NCBI GenBank assembly: GCA_937873165.1
Contig: CALMVH010000343.1
Coordinates: 1-14,705 of the forward strand
Source of the DNA: an uncultured Rhodospirillales bacterium
Lineage (GTDB): Bacteria > Pseudomonadota > Alphaproteobacteria > CALMVH01
Direction of reading: 5' to 3'
DNA: 14,705 nucleotides
Of this stretch, positions 12,483 through 14,705 are shown in pieces (the first letter of the stretch is position 1; the number at the start of each line of letters is the position of its first letter). The notes beneath the pieces are model-generated. The model saw nothing but the letters and a program-made list of their open reading frames with translations. It was not told the DNA's origin and made no database searches. A program made the position numbers and the translations under genes.

Positions 12483-13112
12483 ATGCTGAAGCGTTTCTGG
12501 TTCCTGTTCCTTCTGGCTGTGCCGGGATGCACCAACGCTCCATCAGCGACGGAGGCGGGACTGCTGCCTGTGACGTACCGCACGATCATAGCTGAGACTG
12601 TACGCAAGACATTTACCGACCCGCGTTCTTTGCAGGACGCGGCGCTTGGCGATCCTGAACGCGGCCGGTTCCGCCTAGACTCCGGCTGGTGGGTTTGCCT
12701 GCGGGTCGATGCCAGGAACGTCTACAGCGGCTACGTTGCCCTTCAGACGACCGGCTATTTCTTCCGAAACGGCAAGCTGGCGGATATTGTGCCTGACGAG
12801 CCATCCTGCGCCCGGGCGGACTTCCACCCGTGGTCACCCTGGGATATTGGGCCGTCGCTGGAGCACGGGCGGCACCTCGGCGTGAATTTCGATATGTCGA
12901 GATCGGAACCGGTGGTCGCAAGCGTCGACGCCGGATCGATTGGCGCGATGGCCGGGTTGATGTCGGGCGATACTCTGACAGCCTACGCGGGCCAGCCGCT
13001 ACGCAACCGGTATGACGTGGCCCAGGCGGTCGGGGATGCGCCTGCGGGCGGGGCCACTATCGACATCGTTCGCGACGGCGAGCCTGTTACCGTACAGGTC
13101 AGTTTCCCGTAA
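12483..13112 (+). CDS. PDZ-domain lipoprotein
   Basis: The 209-residue product starts at ATG 12483, 5 bases after AAGGA. The signal peptide MLKRFWFLFLLAVPGC ends in a lipobox, so the protein is lipidated at Cys16. A middle domain of about 100 residues has several Trp residues and two Cys. The C-terminal 75 residues form a PDZ domain: GVNFDMSRSEPVVASVDAGS, then IGAMAGLMSGDTL and VTVQVSF. No protease domain is present, so it is a PDZ adaptor or periplasmic binding module rather than a DegP-type enzyme. The partner is unknown. It is a single gene convergent with the HicB-like gene. Confidence 0.8.
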   Translation: MLKRFWFLFLLAVPGCTNAPSATEAGLLPVTYRTIIAETVRKTFTDPRSLQDAALGDPERGRFRLDSGWWVCLRVDARNVYSGYVALQTTGYFFRNGKLADIVPDEPSCARADFHPWSPWDIGPSLEHGRHLGVNFDMSRSEPVVASVDAGSIGAMAGLMSGDTLTAYAGQPLRNRYDVAQAVGDAPAGGATIDIVRDGEPVTVQVSFP

Positions 13113-13129
13113 CGGCCACAAGGCGGCAA

Positions 13130-13414
13130 CTACCGCCGCACTGACCGGGGCGCAAGGTCGATGGACGCCAGCACGCAATCGCTGAAATCGATTTCCCCTG
13201 CGGAAGCCTGCCGCAGATCGTAAATGGACCGGGGAGCTGGAAGATGTCCGCTCGCCGATTGAATATCGGCAACAAGGCTGATCAGGGCGATCTTCGCTGC
13301 CTCCAGACTTTTATCGATCGTTTCGCCCGTTGCCTTGCAATCGGGGAAGTCAGGCAGCCACGTATCGTACCGCCCGGCTTCCGTGGAACGCACCAGGGCG
13401 ATGTAGACGCTCAT
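13130..13414 (-). CDS. HicB-like (type II antitoxin family) protein
   Basis: The 94-residue product is assigned to the ATG at 13414, preceded by GGAAGG. It begins MSVYIALVRS and contains YDTWLPDFPDCKATGET and the helix SLEAAKIALISLVADI, the partly degraded RNase H fold of HicB antitoxins. The extended C-terminus (SIYDLRQASAGEIDFSDCVL) lacks an obvious HTH or RHH operator-binding domain. No HicA toxin (a small dsRBD-like protein) is found within the 300 bases on either side, so this may be an orphan or an antitoxin-like regulator. Confidence 0.7.
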   Translation of the reverse strand: MSVYIALVRSTEAGRYDTWLPDFPDCKATGETIDKSLEAAKIALISLVADIQSASGHLPAPRSIYDLRQASAGEIDFSDCVLASIDLAPRSVRR

Positions 13415-13463
13415 GAAACCTTCCTGATACGGTTCATATCGGGGCACGACCGACAGCGCAGCT

Positions 13464-13492
13464 AACATAATGGGAACTTTGTAAATTGTAAG
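13464..13492 (-). promoter_or_regulatory. Possible promoter of the HicB-like gene
   Basis: On the minus strand CTTACA (13492-13487) and TATGTT (13469-13464) are separated by 17 bp, about 50 bases upstream of the assigned HicB-like start. The boxes match the consensus only partly. A TAACA half-site (13463-13467) overlaps the -10 but the second half is poor. Confidence 0.3.
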
Positions 13493-13544
13493 ACGGCGGC
13501 GCTATATTCGGGGCCGTATCATGGCGTCAGACTGGGTGTGGCGA

Positions 13545-13748
13545 TCAGGACAGCCTCTTGTTGTTGCTCAGCCATCGGTCGATTGCGTGGTAAAGCGATA
13601 GTTCGGCATGCGCACGTGAACCCGACATCTCGCTGGAACTAACCTTTACAGGATTAGGCCCGGCATCCTGGTAGAACGTCCATTCCCAGCGTCCCGAAGC
13701 GCATTGAACAATCTCGAACGGGCAGCCGCGATACCGAGCCGGTGACAT
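13545..13748 (-). CDS. Small conserved alphaproteobacterial-type protein
   Basis: The 67-residue product starts at 13748 behind GGAAAGGA with 5-base spacing, a strong ribosome binding site. The pattern YRGCPFEIVQCASGRWEWTF with a later AHAELSLYHAIDRWL helix is that of small soluble alpha/beta proteins seen as single genes in alphaproteobacteria. No function is established that I can name. It lies as a single gene between the HicB-like gene and the glycosyltransferase. Confidence 0.55.
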   Translation of the reverse strand: MSPARYRGCPFEIVQCASGRWEWTFYQDAGPNPVKVSSSEMSGSRAHAELSLYHAIDRWLSNNKRLS

Positions 13749-13840
13749 TGTGGTCCTTTCCCAACGGAAAAGTTAAACACCTCTTCTGCCGTAACGGTTC
13801 GACGCTTTGTTAAGGTTTTTGCACGCAATGGCAGGACCCA

Positions 13841-14705
13841 TTACCCCCGTTCCGCAAGCCGTTCGGCCAGTGCCGACTTCATGCGTTCCACTACCCACGG
13901 CCAGTCACCGAGATTGTCCTGCCGAAACAGCCGCATCGTCGGATACCAAGGGGTGTGCTCGCCCGAAACGCCCCAACGCCATTCCGGGACGTATGCCAGC
14001 ATGGTCCATGTTTCGCGGCCAAGCGCGCCCGCCAGGTGGCAGACGGCGGTATCGACGCTGATCACCAGATCCAGGTTCTGGATGATCGCAGCGGTTTCGG
14101 TGAACGTGCCGAGAGGACCGGGACGGAACAGATCCATGCCTGTTTCGTCGGCGCGGCCACCCTGTTGCAAGGATACGAACGACACCCCCTCCAGATCAGC
14201 CAGCGGCGCCAGCACGGCGAGGCTGGCGGAGCGTGCGTCGTCGAACGGATGCTCCGGCCGCCCTGCCCAGTTCAACCCGACCCGGAACCCCTTCAGATCG
14301 GCGAGGCGCTCGCGCCAATACGCCACGCGGTCGTCCGGCGGATAAATGTAGGGCACAGTCGCCGGCACCGTGTGAGGCAGGGTGCCGAACCGCTGCGGCA
14401 GGCTCAGGATCGGAACGACGTAGTCGTGCGGCGGAAGAACACCGCCCCCCGCCGTAAACGTCTGCAGTACGCCTGGCACCGTTGCGATCAGGTCCTGGAC
14501 CGGTTTTTCCACCAAGGCGACGACGTGCGCGCGCCGCATCGCCAGCATCGTCAGGTACCGTGCAAACTGGAAGGCATCGCCAAACCCCTGCTCGCCATAG
14601 GCAACGATGGTCTTGCCCGCCAGATCCTCGCCCTTCCATTCGGGCCGTGCGCGGGGGGCCGGGCCGCGGCGGGACTGTTTGGGGGGGCCACGCCCCCCCG
14701 ACTAC
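13841..14705 (-). CDS. TPR-type glycosyltransferase, C-terminal part (N-terminus outside window)
   Basis: The frame is open from the right edge to the stop at 13841, giving at least 287 codons; the ATG at 14548 is internal. Residues near the edge (EWKGEDLAGKTIVAYGEQGF, then GDAFQFARYL) and later blocks (GLNWAGRPEHPFDDARS, DLVISVDTAVCHLAGALG, ETWTMLAYVPEWRWG, PWYPTMRLFRQ) match the C-terminal domain of TPR-linked, GT9-like glycosyltransferases that are common in Acetobacteraceae and Rhodospirillales. These probably add sugars to surface polymers or proteins. The TPR part should lie right of the window. The first residues at the edge (VVGGRGPPKQSRRGPAP) do not look like this family; see the hairpin at 14681. 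Confidence 0.8.
14681..14699. repeat. Strong G/C hairpin at the window edge
   Basis: Seven G residues (14681-14687) and seven C residues (14693-14699) are perfectly complementary around a 5-base loop. The element sits inside the open frame of the glycosyltransferase but in a part that does not resemble the protein family. It could be a transcription-terminator-like or repetitive extragenic element, or the site of a rearrangement or assembly join. Confidence 0.5.

Noticed and set aside
1..14705. CRISPR array, insertion sequence or rRNA
   Set aside because: I saw no regularly spaced direct repeats, no transposase motif with terminal inverted repeats, and no rRNA signature in the window.

Overview
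The window appears to hold the right-hand part of an integrated prophage or prophage-like element in an alphaproteobacterium, followed by about 2.9 kb of flanking DNA. GC-rich coding sequence, a ribbon-helix-helix protein of the RHH_4 type, RecT operon genes of the kind common in alphaproteobacterial prophages, and a TPR-linked glycosyltransferase at the right edge point to that class. Acetobacteraceae or a close relative is my guess, not a demonstrated fact. No capsid, tail or terminase gene is visible, so the structural genes, if there are any, lie left of base 1.

Layout. Bases 1-871 (minus strand) carry a leftward early cluster headed by a Cro-like HTH gene. Bases 944-2747 (plus strand) carry the lysogeny side: a CI/LexA-like repressor with an intact Ser-Lys dyad, then a small lipoprotein, a small membrane protein and three small unknown proteins. 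A terminator (about 2927-2958) closes this block. Bases 3058-6101 form an accessory cargo block: an AT-richer gene that looks like a BstA phage-defence protein, a 3'-end remnant of a phospholipase D (PLD) gene, two tandem paralogues of an unrecognised family of about 117 residues, a divergent RHH regulator, and a complete secreted PLD-type nuclease. Bases 6244-11763 (plus strand) form a tightly overlapped operon: small phage proteins, an RNase HI-like protein, a coiled-coil protein, a RecT-like annealing protein, an excisionase-like HTH and a tyrosine integrase. The 3' part of a tRNA-Thr(GGT) gene, without its 5' half, follows the integrase (11777-11826) and marks the right attachment site. 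To its right are small unknown genes, a PDZ lipoprotein, a HicB-like protein without a HicA, a small conserved protein and the C-terminal part of a glycosyltransferase.

How the parts may work together. A 13-bp operator motif, TAACA-N3-TGTTA, occurs at the Cro/CI divergent region (866-945) and again, as two perfect copies, about 5.3 kb away over the predicted promoter of the RecT-Int operon and in front of the divergent PLD gene (6158-6218). One repressor therefore probably controls three transcription units: the leftward early genes, the rightward recombination/excision operon and perhaps the secreted nuclease. The cargo block between the repressor operon and the RecT operon looks like a place where accessory genes are exchanged. 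The BstA-like gene and the paralogue pair are its most interesting contents.
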